A DNA stretch of 64,000 bases from Corynebacterium sp. MSK041 (GCF_030232265.1 NZ_JASPJK010000002.1:124001-188000), one strand, 5' to 3'; counted from the stretch's first letter, positions 1 to 10,321 are shown. The notes: generated by a model from the sequence alone, not told the origin. Program-made: numbers and translations.

Positions 1-604
1 CAGGAATCTCTTCAATGGTGTCCAGCACCATACTGATAGCACCCATGATCGTCCACGTAGACAGGTTCTTCGTGGCTGGATAGACGGGAAGATAATCACG
101 TCCAGCCAGAAGTTCATCCGGATCCCCAAAGACCGAGAGCTTCTTAATCGACCCAGTGGACGCCCCCTTGTTGCTGCCTGCTTGAGGGGTCCCCGGTGCA
201 GACAGGATCATGAAATCCGGGTGCTGTATCTGCGGCTGATCCCTGAAGAATTTCACCTTGCCCGTGAACATCGCGCGCACGCCAGGCTTGAGTACCCGCG
301 GGGCATACTTCGCGCCGAAGAAGGAAGCCTCAATCGATTGAGACCCATCGGTGATGACGGCTTTAAAAATTGGACGCTTGGACGTCGTGATGGTGCGCAC
401 GCTCTCCACGTTGCCGATGAAACTGATCGTGTCATCGGGCAGGACACCATCCAACGCGTCCCCCGTGCCGTATTGCAGGTATTTGCGGGGATAGTGCTCT
501 AGGAGACCAGCAACTGTCTCAATCCCGAGGTGCTTCGCAATCGCGCGCGCAGGTGCCGTGGGAATGACCAAGTTTAGAGGGGTGAAATTAGTCAGACCCA
601 GCAT
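1..604 (-). CDS. recG: ATP-dependent DNA helicase RecG, N-terminal part (continues beyond window edge)
   Basis: The minus-strand frame is open from an ATG at 602-604 to the window edge, giving about 201 residues. The protein starts MLGLTNFTPLNLVIPTAPA and contains the wedge/OB-domain signature of RecG, with the string YPATKNLSTWTI near residue 180. RecG unwinds branched DNA (replication forks, Holliday junctions); the helicase motifs lie outside the window. The start is 3 bases after the stop of the DhaL-domain gene, so the two are almost certainly cotranscribed and probably translationally coupled. Order and identity agree with the recG neighbourhood of corynebacteria. Confidence 0.92.
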   Translation of the reverse strand, partial: MLGLTNFTPLNLVIPTAPARAIAKHLGIETVAGLLEHYPRKYLQYGTGDALDGVLPDDTISFIGNVESVRTITTSKRPIFKAVITDGSQSIEASFFGAKYAPRVLKPGVRAMFTGKVKFFRDQPQIQHPDFMILSAPGTPQAGSNKGASTGSIKKLSVFGDPDELLAGRDYLPVYPATKNLSTWTIMGAISMVLDTIEEIP

Positions 605-607
605 GTT

Positions 608-2152
608 TTACTCCACTCCGAGCTGTCCGGCCGAGCCTAACCCATCTGCGGGATACACCACGACCTCAGCGTCAAGGTCAGCTTCCAGCGCCTCCACATC
701 TACGTTGGCCACATCCTGCGGGGAGACCAAAACTGTCACCAGTTCCCCACCGCCATCCAACATCACTGTAGCTGCGTCCCGCACGGCTGCGGTTAGGCTT
801 TCGGTCCGCACAATCAGCGTGTCGCGTGCGACGACTTCCACACCACCATCTGTGGCCACAATGTCCGCCACGGCCATCTCCTCAGCAGCTTCGCTCATCA
901 CTGCTGCGGCCTCATCAACAGGCAGGCGCGGATCATGGACAGATACCGCCGCGATGCCGTTGACCAGGCGGACAGTGGGGAGCAGCGTCAGCGCCAAGGA
1001 CTCATTCGCCGCTGTCGCTTCGATCTCCTCCAGGGTAGCCCGGTCAAGCTGCCCATTAGGAAGAATGATCACTTCATGCGCACCGGAAGCCGCTATTTCG
1101 CGGTAAACGTCCGCGACCACGTTGGGCCCCGGAGCCACCGCCACAGCGCCCGCGCGGTTGTACAAATCCATGAGCGAACCAACCGGCGTAATTGCCACAA
1201 TGAGACGACCAACGCGTCGCGCTTCGTGCATCGGGGTGGCATCCGGCAGGATCTCCAACCGCAGGTCACTCACGGCACCGAGCTCAAAAACTCGCTCAAT
1301 CACCGCACCAGCTGCCGTCGTGTGAATGTGTACCTTGCCATGTGTATCCGTCGCTCGCGCGATCACAAGGCTACGGCCCATCGTGGCCAACACAGCTTCA
1401 AGCTCATCCAACGGTCCTTCAAACATGAACAGGACTTCCAGCCAGCCTGCTACCCCATGGGAATGATCCGCCTCATCATGTGCGCTCTCATGCTCCGCGT
1501 CATCCCCCGCGGTTCCATGAATACTGCCACCAGTCACCTCAGCATTAAGCACCTTGAGCAACAACACCAAGCCTGTACCGCCCGCATCCACAACACCGGC
1601 TTCGCGCAGTTCAGCCAGCTGAGAAGGAGTGTTCGCAAGAGCTTCTTCAGCGGATGCCAAAGCCGCCGCCGTGACATCGCTCAAATCAAGATTTCTTATC
1701 GACGCCCCCTCCGCCGCCCTCGCCGCCTCCCGCAAGACCGTAATGATGGTGCCTTCAACAGGTTCCGCAATAGCGCGTTCCACGAAGGCAACGGCATTGC
1801 CCAAAGCCGCCGCGACAGCGCTGCCATCCAACTCCCCATCTGCTGCTGCCTGGGCAACGCCACGCAGCACCTGCGATAGGACCACACCGGAATTGCCACG
1901 AGCACCTTTGATGCTGCCGACGGCCAGAGCCTCCGCAACAACATCAGCGGTGGCGTCAGCTTCACATTCCGCAGCTTCACGCACGGCAGCAGCCATGGTG
2001 AAAGCCATGTTTGAGCCCGTGTCCGAGTCCGGGACGGGGAAAACATTCAGGCTGTTGATCTCTTCGCGGTGACGGCCCAATTCATCTGCTGAACGGCGCG
2101 CCCATGACAGGAGTCGGGCACCATCAATAGTCTCAGCAGAAGTCATGGCCAT
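608..2152 (-). CDS. DAK2/DhaL-domain protein, dihydroxyacetone/fatty-acid kinase-like (FakA/YloV type)
   Basis: This 514-residue protein carries the DhaL nucleotide-binding domain at its N-terminus. The metal/ATP motif VFPVPDSDTGSNM is at about residues 38-49 and KGARGNSG is at about 82-89. A roughly 300-residue C-terminal region of the FakA/YloV type follows. In Firmicutes the family is the ATP-binding half of fatty-acid kinase, working with a FakB acyl carrier; in actinobacteria the role is less clear. No FakB homologue is in the window. The gene sits in a thiL-ung-(this)-recG run; it starts 5 bases after ung ends. A second ATG two codons in (2146) is an equally possible start. Confidence 0.85.
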   Translation of the reverse strand: MAMTSAETIDGARLLSWARRSADELGRHREEINSLNVFPVPDSDTGSNMAFTMAAAVREAAECEADATADVVAEALAVGSIKGARGNSGVVLSQVLRGVAQAAADGELDGSAVAAALGNAVAFVERAIAEPVEGTIITVLREAARAAEGASIRNLDLSDVTAAALASAEEALANTPSQLAELREAGVVDAGGTGLVLLLKVLNAEVTGGSIHGTAGDDAEHESAHDEADHSHGVAGWLEVLFMFEGPLDELEAVLATMGRSLVIARATDTHGKVHIHTTAAGAVIERVFELGAVSDLRLEILPDATPMHEARRVGRLIVAITPVGSLMDLYNRAGAVAVAPGPNVVADVYREIAASGAHEVIILPNGQLDRATLEEIEATAANESLALTLLPTVRLVNGIAAVSVHDPRLPVDEAAAVMSEAAEEMAVADIVATDGGVEVVARDTLIVRTESLTAAVRDAATVMLDGGGELVTVLVSPQDVANVDVEALEADLDAEVVVYPADGLGSAGQLGVE

Positions 2153-2157
2153 TAACT

Positions 2158-2802
2158 CTACAATGCCCAGTCGACACCGGTCCCGCCCTGTGCGGCAAGA
2201 GCCTCATTAGCACGGGAAAACGGCCTCGAACCAAAGAAACCACGGCGTGCTGAAAGCGGTGATGGATGTGGAGACATAATGCACGGCGTATTCCCCAAGA
2301 AGCCCTTCGCGGTCTGCGCATCCCTGCCCCACAAAATGGCAACCAGCGGTGTTCCACGCTGAGCAAGCGCACGAATCGCCGTCTCCGTCACCTCTTCCCA
2401 GCCCTTGCCACGGTGGGAGCCTGGTTGCGCCGGCGCAACGGTGAGAACTCGGTTAAGCAGCATGATCCCTTGGCTTGCCCAGGAGCTTAGGTCGCCGTCG
2501 GTGCGGGGTGGGATGCCTAAGTCGTCGAAAAGCTCTGCATAGATATTCACTAAGGAACGCGGCGGCTTGACTCCGGGCTGCGTAGAAAAACTTAAGCCCA
2601 TCGGATGTCCCGGTGTGGGATACGGGTCTTGGCCAAGGATGAGTACTCGGACACTCTCAAACGGATCCTGAAAAGCCCGAAGGATGTCCTTCCCCGCCGG
2701 CAAATACGCTGGCTGTGTGCGGAGGAAATCCCCCATCGCATGAATACGATCCTCAACGCTGGCCAGCGGCTCCTGCCACGAAGGGTGAACGGGAAGACTC
2801 AC
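2158..2802 (-). CDS. ung: Uracil-DNA glycosylase
   Basis: Family-1 UDG that excises uracil from DNA at the start of base-excision repair. The catalytic motif GQDPYP is at about residues 57-62 and the second motif HPSPLS at about 179-184; 214 residues is the normal size. I place the start at GTG 2800-2802. It overlaps the thiL stop as GTGA (4 bases) and has GGGAGAG six bases upstream, which suggests translational coupling to thiL. An in-frame GTG at 2817 would add only five residues. Confidence 0.95.
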   Translation of the reverse strand: MSLPVHPSWQEPLASVEDRIHAMGDFLRTQPAYLPAGKDILRAFQDPFESVRVLILGQDPYPTPGHPMGLSFSTQPGVKPPRSLVNIYAELFDDLGIPPRTDGDLSSWASQGIMLLNRVLTVAPAQPGSHRGKGWEEVTETAIRALAQRGTPLVAILWGRDAQTAKGFLGNTPCIMSPHPSPLSARRGFFGSRPFSRANEALAAQGGTGVDWAL

Positions 2803-3824
2803 GAGAAACTCTCCCACCCGCGTGTGTACTGTGGCGCATTCCCATCGATGGTCACGGAGATGCTGGAGGTGGTTGCGGCACTGGACCCGCTCTCACTACT
2901 TGGCTTGTGCACCGTCCCGATGGGACGGAAACCCACCGGCGCCTCGGCCTGCAGGGTGCCTATCAACGTGTGGTCCTCCCCTCCTTCACATACCCACTTC
3001 CAGGGATCAACCCCCAGCATCTCACCGGCCTTGACCAACAACGCATCTGGCGCGATCGCATCGGAGTTCAAATCAATCCGGACACCAGAGCGCTGCGCCA
3101 AAACTCCGACATCATGCAGCAGACCATCCGAATTGTCCGTCATCGAGGTAGCGCCAGCTGAACGCGCAACCATGCCGCACCCTGGCGTGAGCTCCGGCGA
3201 CTGGTAAGCATGCGCGAGCGGCTCCAGTTCTGCCGGAATAGTGATGCCGGACTCCAACAGCTCCAACCCCGCAGCTGAGTAACCAATTCGCCCATGCGCC
3301 ACCACCGTTTGTCCAGCACGCGCACCCGTCAACGTCAAGGGTGGGCGATTGCCGCCGAGGGAGCCGATCGCGGTGATCGACAAAACTAGGCTCTGCCCCG
3401 CCGTCACATCTCCACCCACGAGCTCGGTGCCGTACTTATCCAATTCCGTGCCAATACCGCGGGCGATGTCCGCCACCACCGCAGCTGGAGTCCTGCTGGG
3501 TGCGGAAAAAGACAGCAACGCGGCTAATGGGCGAGCCCCCATCGCCTCAATATCGGCAAAGTTCTGCACCACAGCCTTTCGCCCCAACAGGAACGGGGTG
3601 GTCAGATCCGACCTGAAATGGCGCCCCTCCACCATCATGTCGGTCGTGGCAACCATCCGGGAATTAGGGGACGGCGGATGAAGCACAGCTGCATCATCAC
3701 CATTCACAGCCGAAGGGCTGGCTTCAATGATGGAGCGGATAACAGCGTCCTCCCCGATCTCACCCAAGGTGGGACCATCAAGGGGAAAGCCAGTGTTGAT
3801 CACAGAACGTCGCGCCTTTCGCAT
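2799..3824 (-). CDS. thiL: Thiamine-monophosphate kinase
   Basis: PurM-like kinase that phosphorylates thiamine monophosphate to thiamine diphosphate, the cofactor needed by IlvB in this same window. The sequence shows [10 protein letters not shown], then VNGDDAAVL at about residues 40-48, DMMVEGRHF and LVGGDVTAG, all characteristic of ThiL. Length is about 341 residues from ATG 3824. The start is uncertain: a TTG at 3851 lies nine codons upstream, and a GTG at 3803 preceded by GAAAGG is also plausible. It overlaps ung by four bases and heads the thiL-ung-DhaL-recG minus-strand run. Confidence 0.93.
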   Translation of the reverse strand: MRKARRSVINTGFPLDGPTLGEIGEDAVIRSIIEASPSAVNGDDAAVLHPPSPNSRMVATTDMMVEGRHFRSDLTTPFLLGRKAVVQNFADIEAMGARPLAALLSFSAPSRTPAAVVADIARGIGTELDKYGTELVGGDVTAGQSLVLSITAIGSLGGNRPPLTLTGARAGQTVVAHGRIGYSAAGLELLESGITIPAELEPLAHAYQSPELTPGCGMVARSAGATSMTDNSDGLLHDVGVLAQRSGVRIDLNSDAIAPDALLVKAGEMLGVDPWKWVCEGGEDHTLIGTLQAEAPVGFRPIGTVHKPSSESGSSAATTSSISVTIDGNAPQYTRGWESFS

Positions 3825-3930
3825 GGAATCAGACGGGGAGAATGAAGACAATCAGGTCACAGGGTAAACGACCGTAGGCCACAACACCGCGCCCGGGGTA
3901 GCTGCCATGGGTTCTGTACCTCTCACCAGA

Positions 3931-3944
3931 TAGACTGTGCCGTT
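3931..3944 (+). promoter_or_regulatory. Probable leaderless promoter of the DUF3515 gene
   Basis: TAGACT at 3931-3936 is a good -10 and ends eight bases before the ATG at 3945. No Shine-Dalgarno sequence is present, so the transcript probably begins at or next to the start codon. Confidence 0.45.
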
Positions 3945-4931
3945 ATGAGCACGGCGAGTACACACACAGAATCTTCCACCAGCGCACCCATGAACCGCAC
4001 ATTGGTGTACATCACCCTCGGGCTAGCGCTGCTGCTGGTCATCGGTGTTCTGGCTGGATCCAAATTTGTCTTGGACCGCACTGCCCACCAGCCTGTTGTC
4101 CTCTCACCCCTCCCAGCACCGCTGGCCGAGTCCCCCGACTGCGCTGCCGTGGTTGAACAGCTGCCTGAAAAGCTCGCTGGCCACCAACGCACACCGCTGG
4201 CGGACCCCGCCCCGGCTGGTGCCGCCGTGTGGCAGTCCTCCTCCACCGAGCGCATCACGCTGCGCTGTGGTGTGGATATGCCCCTGCAATACACAGAACT
4301 CAGCCCCACGTTCACCGCTGCCGGGGCCAAATGGGTGAAGGTGGGTGATCCCACAGGCACTGGCCTGGCTACCTGGTTCACCGTCGACCGCTCCCCCGTG
4401 TTGGCAGTGACGGCTGACAACACGGCTCTCGGCCGTCACGACAACCCAGTTGAAGGCCTGAACCTGGGCGCAGCTGAAGGCACGGCCCCTGAACCAGCAC
4501 GTGCACCACTAGCAACGCTGGAAGACGCCCAGGATTATTCCGCACGTGCCTGTGATGAATTCATCGCCGCGTTGCCCGAAGAGGTGGCGGAAGGCTACAC
4601 CCCCGTTGATGTCAGAGGGGTTGAAGGCCTAAACAAGGACCGCACGCAGGCCTGGGCGGGCGATGGCCTTGAGCCCATCGTTGTTCGCTGCGGCGTGAAG
4701 CAACCAGACAGCTACGCGCCGGGGGCAGTGCTCACGCAAGTCAATGAGATTCCGTGGTTTGAAGATGAAGCGGCCACCGACAATCCTGAAACCTCCGGTG
4801 GCCTAGCTACAACTCTCTACGCACTTGGCCGTGAAGCAAATATCGCTTTGTCGCTGCCGACTGGCCTCGGGGATGAAGCCCTGAACACAATCTCCGGTGT
4901 TATTTCCTCGACCGTTCCAGAGCGGAACTAA
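3945..4931 (+). CDS. Membrane-anchored DUF3515 protein with two DUF3515-like units
   Basis: This 328-residue protein has a short cytosolic N-terminus, one membrane segment at about residues 21-44 (VYITLGLALLLVIGVLAG) and an extracellular remainder. Two similar units follow. The first is about residues 63-165, with SPDCAAVVEQLPEKL and ITLRCGVDMP. The second is about 195-325, with ARACDEFIAALPEEV and IVVRCGVKQP. Each has a Cys in helix 1 and a C-G-V in the central strand, suggesting one disulfide per unit. DUF3515 proteins sit beside ddl/thiL in many actinobacteria, and a cell-envelope role is inferred from that. The 3' end overlaps the convergent ddl by 32 bases. Confidence 0.8.
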   Translation: MSTASTHTESSTSAPMNRTLVYITLGLALLLVIGVLAGSKFVLDRTAHQPVVLSPLPAPLAESPDCAAVVEQLPEKLAGHQRTPLADPAPAGAAVWQSSSTERITLRCGVDMPLQYTELSPTFTAAGAKWVKVGDPTGTGLATWFTVDRSPVLAVTADNTALGRHDNPVEGLNLGAAEGTAPEPARAPLATLEDAQDYSARACDEFIAALPEEVAEGYTPVDVRGVEGLNKDRTQAWAGDGLEPIVVRCGVKQPDSYAPGAVLTQVNEIPWFEDEAATDNPETSGGLATTLYALGREANIALSLPTGLGDEALNTISGVISSTVPERN

Positions 4932-5964
4932 TCAGTGTGTTGAGGAGCCCGCTGTAGCTCATTCCCGCAGCTTGGAATACCTGAGGGAACATCGAAATAG
5001 AGGTGAAACCAGGCATGGTGTTTACCTCATTGAGCATCGGTCCAGCCTCTGTGACAAAGAAGTCCACGCGTGCAAGGCCACGGCAATCCAAAGCCTTGAA
5101 CGTCTGAATAGCTAGATCGGCGAGCTGCTGGTTCAACTCGTCGTCATATCCTGCCGGGATCGTCGCGGTGACCACGTTGTCCAGGTACTTGGTTTCAAAG
5201 CCGTAGAAACCTTCATCCGAATCAGCAGTGCCGTTGAGCTTCGCCGGGGGTGATGCCACCAACTCACCGCTGGCCAGCTCGATGACGCCAACCTCAACCT
5301 CATCGCCGACGAGCTCAGCCTCGACGATGACCTTCGTGTCATAGAGCTGCGCCATCCGCACTGCGTCCGCGAGATCATCCCACGCAGTGACTTTGGTGAT
5401 TCCTATCGACGATCCCCCGCGCGCCGGCTTCACAAACACCGGCAAACCGAGGTAGTCCCGTTCCTTCTGACCAATTAAGTCTGCCGCCATACCGTCATGG
5501 AGGATGACTTCTCGGGTGACCGGGATACCAGCAGCACGAGTGATTGCTTTGGTGAACTCCTTGTCCATGGAGCACGCCGAGGAAAGCACACCCGTGCCCA
5601 CATAGGGAACGCCAGCCATCTCCAACAGCCCCTGGATCGTCCCATCTTCACCGTAAGTGCCGTGCAGCACAGGAAAGACAACATCGACGGTGGCGAGGAC
5701 CTCACCTGTATTCACGTCATAAAACTCGCCACGGCGTTTCGGGTTGACGGACAGAGCGATTTCACGGCCCTGCGTAACAGACGGCAGCTTGGAATCCCCT
5801 ACTGGATCTGTTGTGCCCTCCACCCACACACCGTCCTGGGTGATGCCTACCGGGAAAATATCGAAGGTGTCCTGTGGCAGTTCAGCCATTATGGCGCCTG
5901 CGGAAATGCAGGAGATGGAATGCTCAGACGACATTCCTCCGTAAACGACGGCTAGTGTGATCAT
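4900..5964 (-). CDS. ddl: D-alanine--D-alanine ligase
   Basis: ATP-grasp enzyme making the D-Ala-D-Ala dipeptide for peptidoglycan. The 354 residues contain the N-terminal GGMSSEHSIS, the ATP-binding loop KPARGGSSIGI and the C-terminal metal-binding EVNTMPGFTSISMFPQ. The start is ATG 5962-5964. It lies 22 bases downstream of gpsA on the same strand, so a gpsA-ddl operon is likely, and it converges with the DUF3515 gene. Confidence 0.96.
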   Translation of the reverse strand: MITLAVVYGGMSSEHSISCISAGAIMAELPQDTFDIFPVGITQDGVWVEGTTDPVGDSKLPSVTQGREIALSVNPKRRGEFYDVNTGEVLATVDVVFPVLHGTYGEDGTIQGLLEMAGVPYVGTGVLSSACSMDKEFTKAITRAAGIPVTREVILHDGMAADLIGQKERDYLGLPVFVKPARGGSSIGITKVTAWDDLADAVRMAQLYDTKVIVEAELVGDEVEVGVIELASGELVASPPAKLNGTADSDEGFYGFETKYLDNVVTATIPAGYDDELNQQLADLAIQTFKALDCRGLARVDFFVTEAGPMLNEVNTMPGFTSISMFPQVFQAAGMSYSGLLNTLISSALERSRK

Positions 5965-5986
5965 GGTTCACCACACTACTTGGGTG

Positions 5987-6985
5987 CTACTCCGATTTTT
6001 TGGATCGACCCATCAGTGCCACATCCATCTCATCAACTTTCATGTCCCCGTGGCAGACCGCATGAACCGCGGCTGTGAGAGGCATCTCTACCCCATTTGC
6101 CTCAGCGAGTTGATGCACGCTGGTGGAACTAGTCACGCCCTCAGCCACCTGACCATTCGTGGCCTTCCGCGCCTCCGCCATGGACATGCCTTGCCCCAAG
6201 CGCTGCCCGAATGTCCTGTTCCGAGAGAGCGTTGAACTGCACGTAGCCACCAAGTCACCGATTCCGGCCAGGCCAGCGAAGGTCTTCTGATCAGCCCCCA
6301 ATTGCACACCCAAGCGCGTGATCTCAGCTAGGCCACGAGTGATCAGCGTTGCCTGAGTGTTCTCTCCCAGACCCTTACCTGCAGCCATACCGCAAGCCAA
6401 GGCAATAACGTTTTTACAAGCACCGCCGATCTCACAGCCCACGACATCGGTGTTGGTGTACGGACGCAAATAGTTCGTGGCGCACGCAGCTTGAATCAGT
6501 TTTGCGCGATTTAAATCAGTGCACGCAATCACAGTGGCAGCTGGTTGTTCCTCTGCCACCTCACGCGCCAAGTTAGGCCCTGACAGGACAGCAATACGGT
6601 CTTCTGCCACACCCGTGACATCCGCGATGACCTCTGACATCCGCTTAAACGTGCCCGTCTCAATACCTTTAGAAATGGACACCAGCGTGGAATCAGACGG
6701 CAAGTAAGGCGCCCATTCAGCTAAATTTTCACGCATCGTCTGACTGGGCACAGCAGGCACAACGATCTGTGCGGAATCAACAGCCGCTACTGCATCAGAC
6801 GTGGCCTCGATGCCCGCCGGCAAATTAATCCCAGGAAGGTAATCAGCATTCACGCGGGTTTCAGCAATTGCCTGGGCAAGCTCCGGCCGGCGAGCCCACA
6901 ACATCACTTGATTGCCCGCGTCCGCAAAAACCTTTGCCAAGGCCGTGCCCCAAGATCCAGCGCCTAAGACGGCTACTTTGACCAT
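5987..6985 (-). CDS. gpsA: Glycerol-3-phosphate dehydrogenase [NAD(P)+]
   Basis: Reduces dihydroxyacetone phosphate to sn-glycerol-3-phosphate for phospholipid synthesis. It opens with the Rossmann motif [14 protein letters not shown] and shows the substrate-domain signatures [13 protein letters not shown] and [12 protein letters not shown]; length is 332 residues. The ATG at 6983-6985 is preferred over an in-frame upstream ATG at 7015 because GAAGGGAAGG lies just upstream of it and the Rossmann fold begins at once. Confidence 0.96.
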   Translation of the reverse strand: MVKVAVLGAGSWGTALAKVFADAGNQVMLWARRPELAQAIAETRVNADYLPGINLPAGIEATSDAVAAVDSAQIVVPAVPSQTMRENLAEWAPYLPSDSTLVSISKGIETGTFKRMSEVIADVTGVAEDRIAVLSGPNLAREVAEEQPAATVIACTDLNRAKLIQAACATNYLRPYTNTDVVGCEIGGACKNVIALACGMAAGKGLGENTQATLITRGLAEITRLGVQLGADQKTFAGLAGIGDLVATCSSTLSRNRTFGQRLGQGMSMAEARKATNGQVAEGVTSSTSVHQLAEANGVEMPLTAAVHAVCHGDMKVDEMDVALMGRSKKSE

Positions 6986-7002
6986 GTGCGTGCCCTTCCC
7001 TT

Positions 7003-7013
7003 CGTCGATAAGC
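7003..7013 (-). repeat. Copy of the dispersed GCTTATCGACG word (intergenic)
   Basis: CGTCGATAAGC on the plus strand, between gpsA and the NUDIX gene. It is one of 14 exact copies in the window, described in the findings. Confidence 0.6.
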
Positions 7014-7136
7014 ATGCGCTTTTGAAAAACGCGTTCCTCCCCAAACTATCTAGCAGAGTAGGTCACAGTGTGTAAGGACGCGCAGACAAGGGGGCTTCCG
7101 TGCACAGTATCAAGCGATGCGGAACAATGGGTTCTC

Positions 7137-8156
7137 ATGGGCAAGCAGTCACAACCAAACTCAAAGTTGCACGAACATGACAAAGACGTGCGGGGCGAAA
7201 TGTTCCTCACAGGACGCCACCAAGAAATCCCCCGCAACCCGCATGAAGAGTTTGCAAAGACCACACTCGCCGCAGGTGCTGTGCTGTGGCGAGGCAATAT
7301 TCAGGACTTCGACAGCATTGAAGTGGCCTGTATTCATCGGCCGCGTTACGACGATTGGTCCCTGGCTAAAGGCAAGGTCGATCCGGGCGAGTCGCTTGTG
7401 GCAACAGCGGTGCGCGAAATCCGTGAGGAAACCGGCTATCACATCAACCTGGGCAAGCTGCTGGGTAAAACCGTTTACCCGATTAAGAACTCAACCAAGG
7501 TTGTGTACTACTGGACAGGCAAGGTCATCGGTGGCGAGTTCGAACCGAACGAAGAAGTCGATGAGATTCGCTGGTTGCCTATCGACGAAGCTAAGGCCAT
7601 CATGTCCTACGACCTCGACCGCCAGGTGCTAGCCAAGGCGGAGAAGCGTTTCCGTCTGCCTTCGACCAGCCGAATTCTCTACGTCCGCCACGCTCGCGCC
7701 CATGACCGCAAGAAATGGGCTGGCAACGACAACTTGCGTCCTTTGGACAAGAAGGGGCGCCGCCAATCAGAGATGCTTGTTCCGCTGCTGGCACCTTTCG
7801 CGCCGGACCGGATCTACTCGGCCCTGCCCGATCGCTGCCAAGCAACCGCAGCGCCGCTAGCGGACGAATTGAAGCTGCCCGTCGACGTAGACATCCGCTT
7901 TGGTGATGAAACCTGGATCAACAACATGGTGGAAGCCCAAAAAGCCTTCATGGATGTGGTCAATGAAGGTGGCACGAGCGTCATCGTGGGCCAGGGCCTG
8001 ATCATCCCGAATATGCTCGCCTGGCTGGCAGCAAACGGTCGCTTGCCTATCGACGGGGAAATCAAGTCCAAGAAGGGCTCCGTCTGGGTGCTGACCTTTA
8101 ATGAAGGCCAGCTCATCGGCGCGGACTACATGCCCACCGCGCTGCCCGTGCGCTAG
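7137..8156 (+). CDS. NUDIX hydrolase fused to a histidine-phosphatase domain (MutT1-like)
   Basis: Two-domain protein of about 339 residues. The N-terminal NUDIX domain contains the box GKVDPGESLVATAVREIREETGYH with the expected GX5EX7REXXEEXGX pattern. The C-terminal half begins with the phosphoglycerate-mutase-type histidine motif LYVRHARAHDR, although the usual RHG is RHA. The architecture is that of mycobacterial MutT1, which hydrolyses 8-oxo-dGTP and diadenosine polyphosphates; that activity is inferred here. ATG 7137 is chosen; GTG 7068 in the same frame is possible, and no start has a strong ribosome-binding site. The gene is convergent with leuD. Confidence 0.82.
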   Translation: MGKQSQPNSKLHEHDKDVRGEMFLTGRHQEIPRNPHEEFAKTTLAAGAVLWRGNIQDFDSIEVACIHRPRYDDWSLAKGKVDPGESLVATAVREIREETGYHINLGKLLGKTVYPIKNSTKVVYYWTGKVIGGEFEPNEEVDEIRWLPIDEAKAIMSYDLDRQVLAKAEKRFRLPSTSRILYVRHARAHDRKKWAGNDNLRPLDKKGRRQSEMLVPLLAPFAPDRIYSALPDRCQATAAPLADELKLPVDVDIRFGDETWINNMVEAQKAFMDVVNEGGTSVIVGQGLIIPNMLAWLAANGRLPIDGEIKSKKGSVWVLTFNEGQLIGADYMPTALPVR

Positions 8157-8181
8157 GTAGTGCGAGGGCTAGTGCGGGTGC

Positions 8182-8772
8182 CTAGGACACCGACGGCTTG
8201 TATGCCGGGCGGTGCTCCTCAAAATCCTCGATAGCATCCGCATCGCGCATGGTCAGACCAATATCGTCCAGGCCTTCCATGAGGCGCCAACGGATGTAGT
8301 CGTCAATCTCAAACGTGAAGGTGTTTTCCCCCACGGTGACCGTGCGATCCTCTAGGGACACAGTAACCTCGGTGCCCGGACTCTGCTCGAGGATCTTCCA
8401 AATGAGCTCGATATCGGACTCCGTCATCTGGCCTGCCAACAGCCCTGCCTTCGACGTGTTGCCGCGGAAGATGTCCGCGAAGCGGGGGCTGAACACAGCC
8501 TTGAAGCCGTAATCCATGAGCGCCCAAACGGCGTGCTCACGGGATGAGCCCGTACCAAAATCCGGACCAGCGAACAGAACGGATCCGTTCTTGAACGCCT
8601 CCTGGTTCAGCACAAAATCCGGCTCACCTTGGCGCCAGTTAGAAAACAGCCCATCCTCAAAGCCGGTGCGTGACACACGCTTCAGGTACACGGCCGGGAT
8701 GATCTGGTCCGTGTCCACGTTGGAGCGGGTCAGTGGCACGCCAATGCCGGTGTGGGTGGTGAACTTCTCCAT
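8182..8772 (-). CDS. leuD: 3-isopropylmalate dehydratase small subunit
   Basis: Swivel-domain subunit that forms the isomerase of leucine synthesis with LeuC (2- to 3-isopropylmalate). The 196 residues include [10 protein letters not shown], the active-site GTGSSREHA and [11 protein letters not shown] 8770-8772 follows AAGGAG at the right distance and lies 13 bases after leuC, so the two are cotranscribed from the promoter upstream of leuC. Confidence 0.97.
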   Translation of the reverse strand: MEKFTTHTGIGVPLTRSNVDTDQIIPAVYLKRVSRTGFEDGLFSNWRQGEPDFVLNQEAFKNGSVLFAGPDFGTGSSREHAVWALMDYGFKAVFSPRFADIFRGNTSKAGLLAGQMTESDIELIWKILEQSPGTEVTVSLEDRTVTVGENTFTFEIDDYIRWRLMEGLDDIGLTMRDADAIEDFEEHRPAYKPSVS

Positions 8773-8785
8773 GGTGTTGTTCTCC

Positions 8786-10207
8786 TTACAGATCAGCGGG
8801 GCTTGACAGGTGGCCAGTAATAGCGGTGGCTGCGGCAACCAGCGGGGACACCAAGTGGGTGCGGCCACCAGGGCCTTGACGGCCTTCGAAGTTACGGTTC
8901 GATGTGGAAGCAGAACGCTCGCCCGGCTTGAGCTGGTCCGGGTTCATGCCCAGGCACATAGAGCAGCCAGCGGTACGCCAATCCGCACCGAACTCGATGA
9001 AGATCTTGTCCAACCCCTCTTCTTCTGCCTGCTGCTTCACCATGGCGGAAGACGGCACAACCATCATGCGGGTCTCCGGGTGGATCTTCTTGCCCTTGAG
9101 AATCTCAGCAGCGGCACGCAGGTCTTCAATACGAGCATTCGTGCACGACCCCAGGAAGACCGTGTCGATCTTGATGTCACGCAACGGCGTACCCGGCTCA
9201 AGGTCCATGTACTTGAGGGCCTTCTCAGCCGCGGCCTTGAGAGTGTCATCACCGAAGGACTCTGGGTCCGGCACAGTCTCTGCCAACGGCAGGCCCTGGC
9301 CCGGGTTCGTACCCCACGTGACAAACGGGGTCAGCGCGGAGCCATCGATTTCCACGACTGTGTCAAACTCGGCGCCCTCATCCGTGGGCAATGTCTTCCA
9401 ATACGCCACTGCGTCGTCCCAGTCCTTGCCCTTCGGCGCGAACTCACGGCCCTTGACATATTCAAAGGTCTTCTCATCCGGAGCGACCATGCCGGCACGG
9501 GCACCGCCCTCAATGGACATGTTGCAGATGGTCATGCGGGCTTCCATAGAGAGCTTCTCAATTGCCTCGCCACGGTACTCAATGATGTGGCCCGCGCCGC
9601 CGTTGGTGCCGATTTTGGCGATGATGGCCAGAATCAAGTCCTTCGCCGTCACGCCCGGCTGCAACTCACCAGAGACCTCAATAGCCATCGTCTTAAACGG
9701 CTTGAGTGGCAGCGTCTGCGTTGCCATGACGTGCTCCACCTCGGAAGTACCAATGCCCATACCGATCGAGCCGAAGGCGCCATGGGTGGACGTGTGCGAG
9801 TCACCACACACAATGGTCATGCCAGGCTGAGTGATACCCAACTGGGGGCCGACGGTGTGCACAATGCCCTGTTTAATATCGCCCATGGAGTGCAACCGCA
9901 CACCGAACTCTTCGCAATTCTTGCGCAGGGTGGACACCTGCGTGCGGGAGGTCAGCTCCTCAATCTCCAGCAGGTTGCCGGACTTGATGCCCACGGTGGG
10001 CACGTTGTGGTCCTCGGTAGCCAGGTGCTGCTCCGGACGACGGATCTCACGGCCGTTCATGCGCAGCCCGTCAAAAGCCTGCGGCGAAGTCACTTCGTGG
10101 AGAAGCTGGAAGTCAATGTAAATCAGATCCGGGTCACCGTTCTCACCCTTCTTGACCACGTGGTCACGCCAGACTTTCTCAGCCAGTGTCAACGGTTTAT
10201 CAACCAT
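8786..10207 (-). CDS. leuC: 3-isopropylmalate dehydratase large subunit
   Basis: Aconitase-family [4Fe-4S] subunit of 473 residues. The cluster ligands lie in [13 protein letters not shown] and in [13 protein letters not shown] near the C-terminus; the N-terminal [14 protein letters not shown] is also diagnostic. ATG 10205-10207 is preceded by AAGGAGG. It is the first gene of leuCD, divergent from ltbR, with a promoter and LtbR-like box in the intergenic region. Confidence 0.97.
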   Translation of the reverse strand: MVDKPLTLAEKVWRDHVVKKGENGDPDLIYIDFQLLHEVTSPQAFDGLRMNGREIRRPEQHLATEDHNVPTVGIKSGNLLEIEELTSRTQVSTLRKNCEEFGVRLHSMGDIKQGIVHTVGPQLGITQPGMTIVCGDSHTSTHGAFGSIGMGIGTSEVEHVMATQTLPLKPFKTMAIEVSGELQPGVTAKDLILAIIAKIGTNGGAGHIIEYRGEAIEKLSMEARMTICNMSIEGGARAGMVAPDEKTFEYVKGREFAPKGKDWDDAVAYWKTLPTDEGAEFDTVVEIDGSALTPFVTWGTNPGQGLPLAETVPDPESFGDDTLKAAAEKALKYMDLEPGTPLRDIKIDTVFLGSCTNARIEDLRAAAEILKGKKIHPETRMMVVPSSAMVKQQAEEEGLDKIFIEFGADWRTAGCSMCLGMNPDQLKPGERSASTSNRNFEGRQGPGGRTHLVSPLVAAATAITGHLSSPADL

Positions 10208-10250
10208 TGTCGCCTCCTTGAAGCTTCCCATCGCATGGGACGTACATTTC

Positions 10251-10269
10251 CATTCAGTGAGACAGTATA
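10251..10269 (-). promoter_or_regulatory. leuC promoter -10 with adjoining LtbR-like box
   Basis: The minus strand reads TATACT at 10264-10269, a good -10. Immediately downstream, the plus strand reads CATTCAGTGAGA (10251-10262). This matches 10 of 12 positions of the C. glutamicum LtbR motif CA(T/C)ATAGTG(A/G)GA as I remember it. In C. glutamicum that box lies just downstream of the -10 of leuCD, the arrangement seen here. Confidence 0.55.
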
Positions 10270-10286
10270 GAACATCTCTGCATGCA

Positions 10287-10297
10287 GCTTATCGACG
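10287..10297 (+). repeat. Copy of the dispersed GCTTATCGACG word with long pyrimidine tail (intergenic)
   Basis: GCTTATCGACG, followed to about 10320 by an almost unbroken run of C and T. It lies between the divergent leuC and ltbR genes, upstream of both promoters. Confidence 0.65.
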
Positions 10298-10321
10298 CCT
10301 CCCCCACTCCCCCGCCCCTCC

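Noticed and set aside
8810..10270. Long open frame on the plus strand opposite leuC
   Set aside because: It mirrors leuC codon positions, gives a low-complexity product with no recognisable domain, and lacks a ribosome-binding site.
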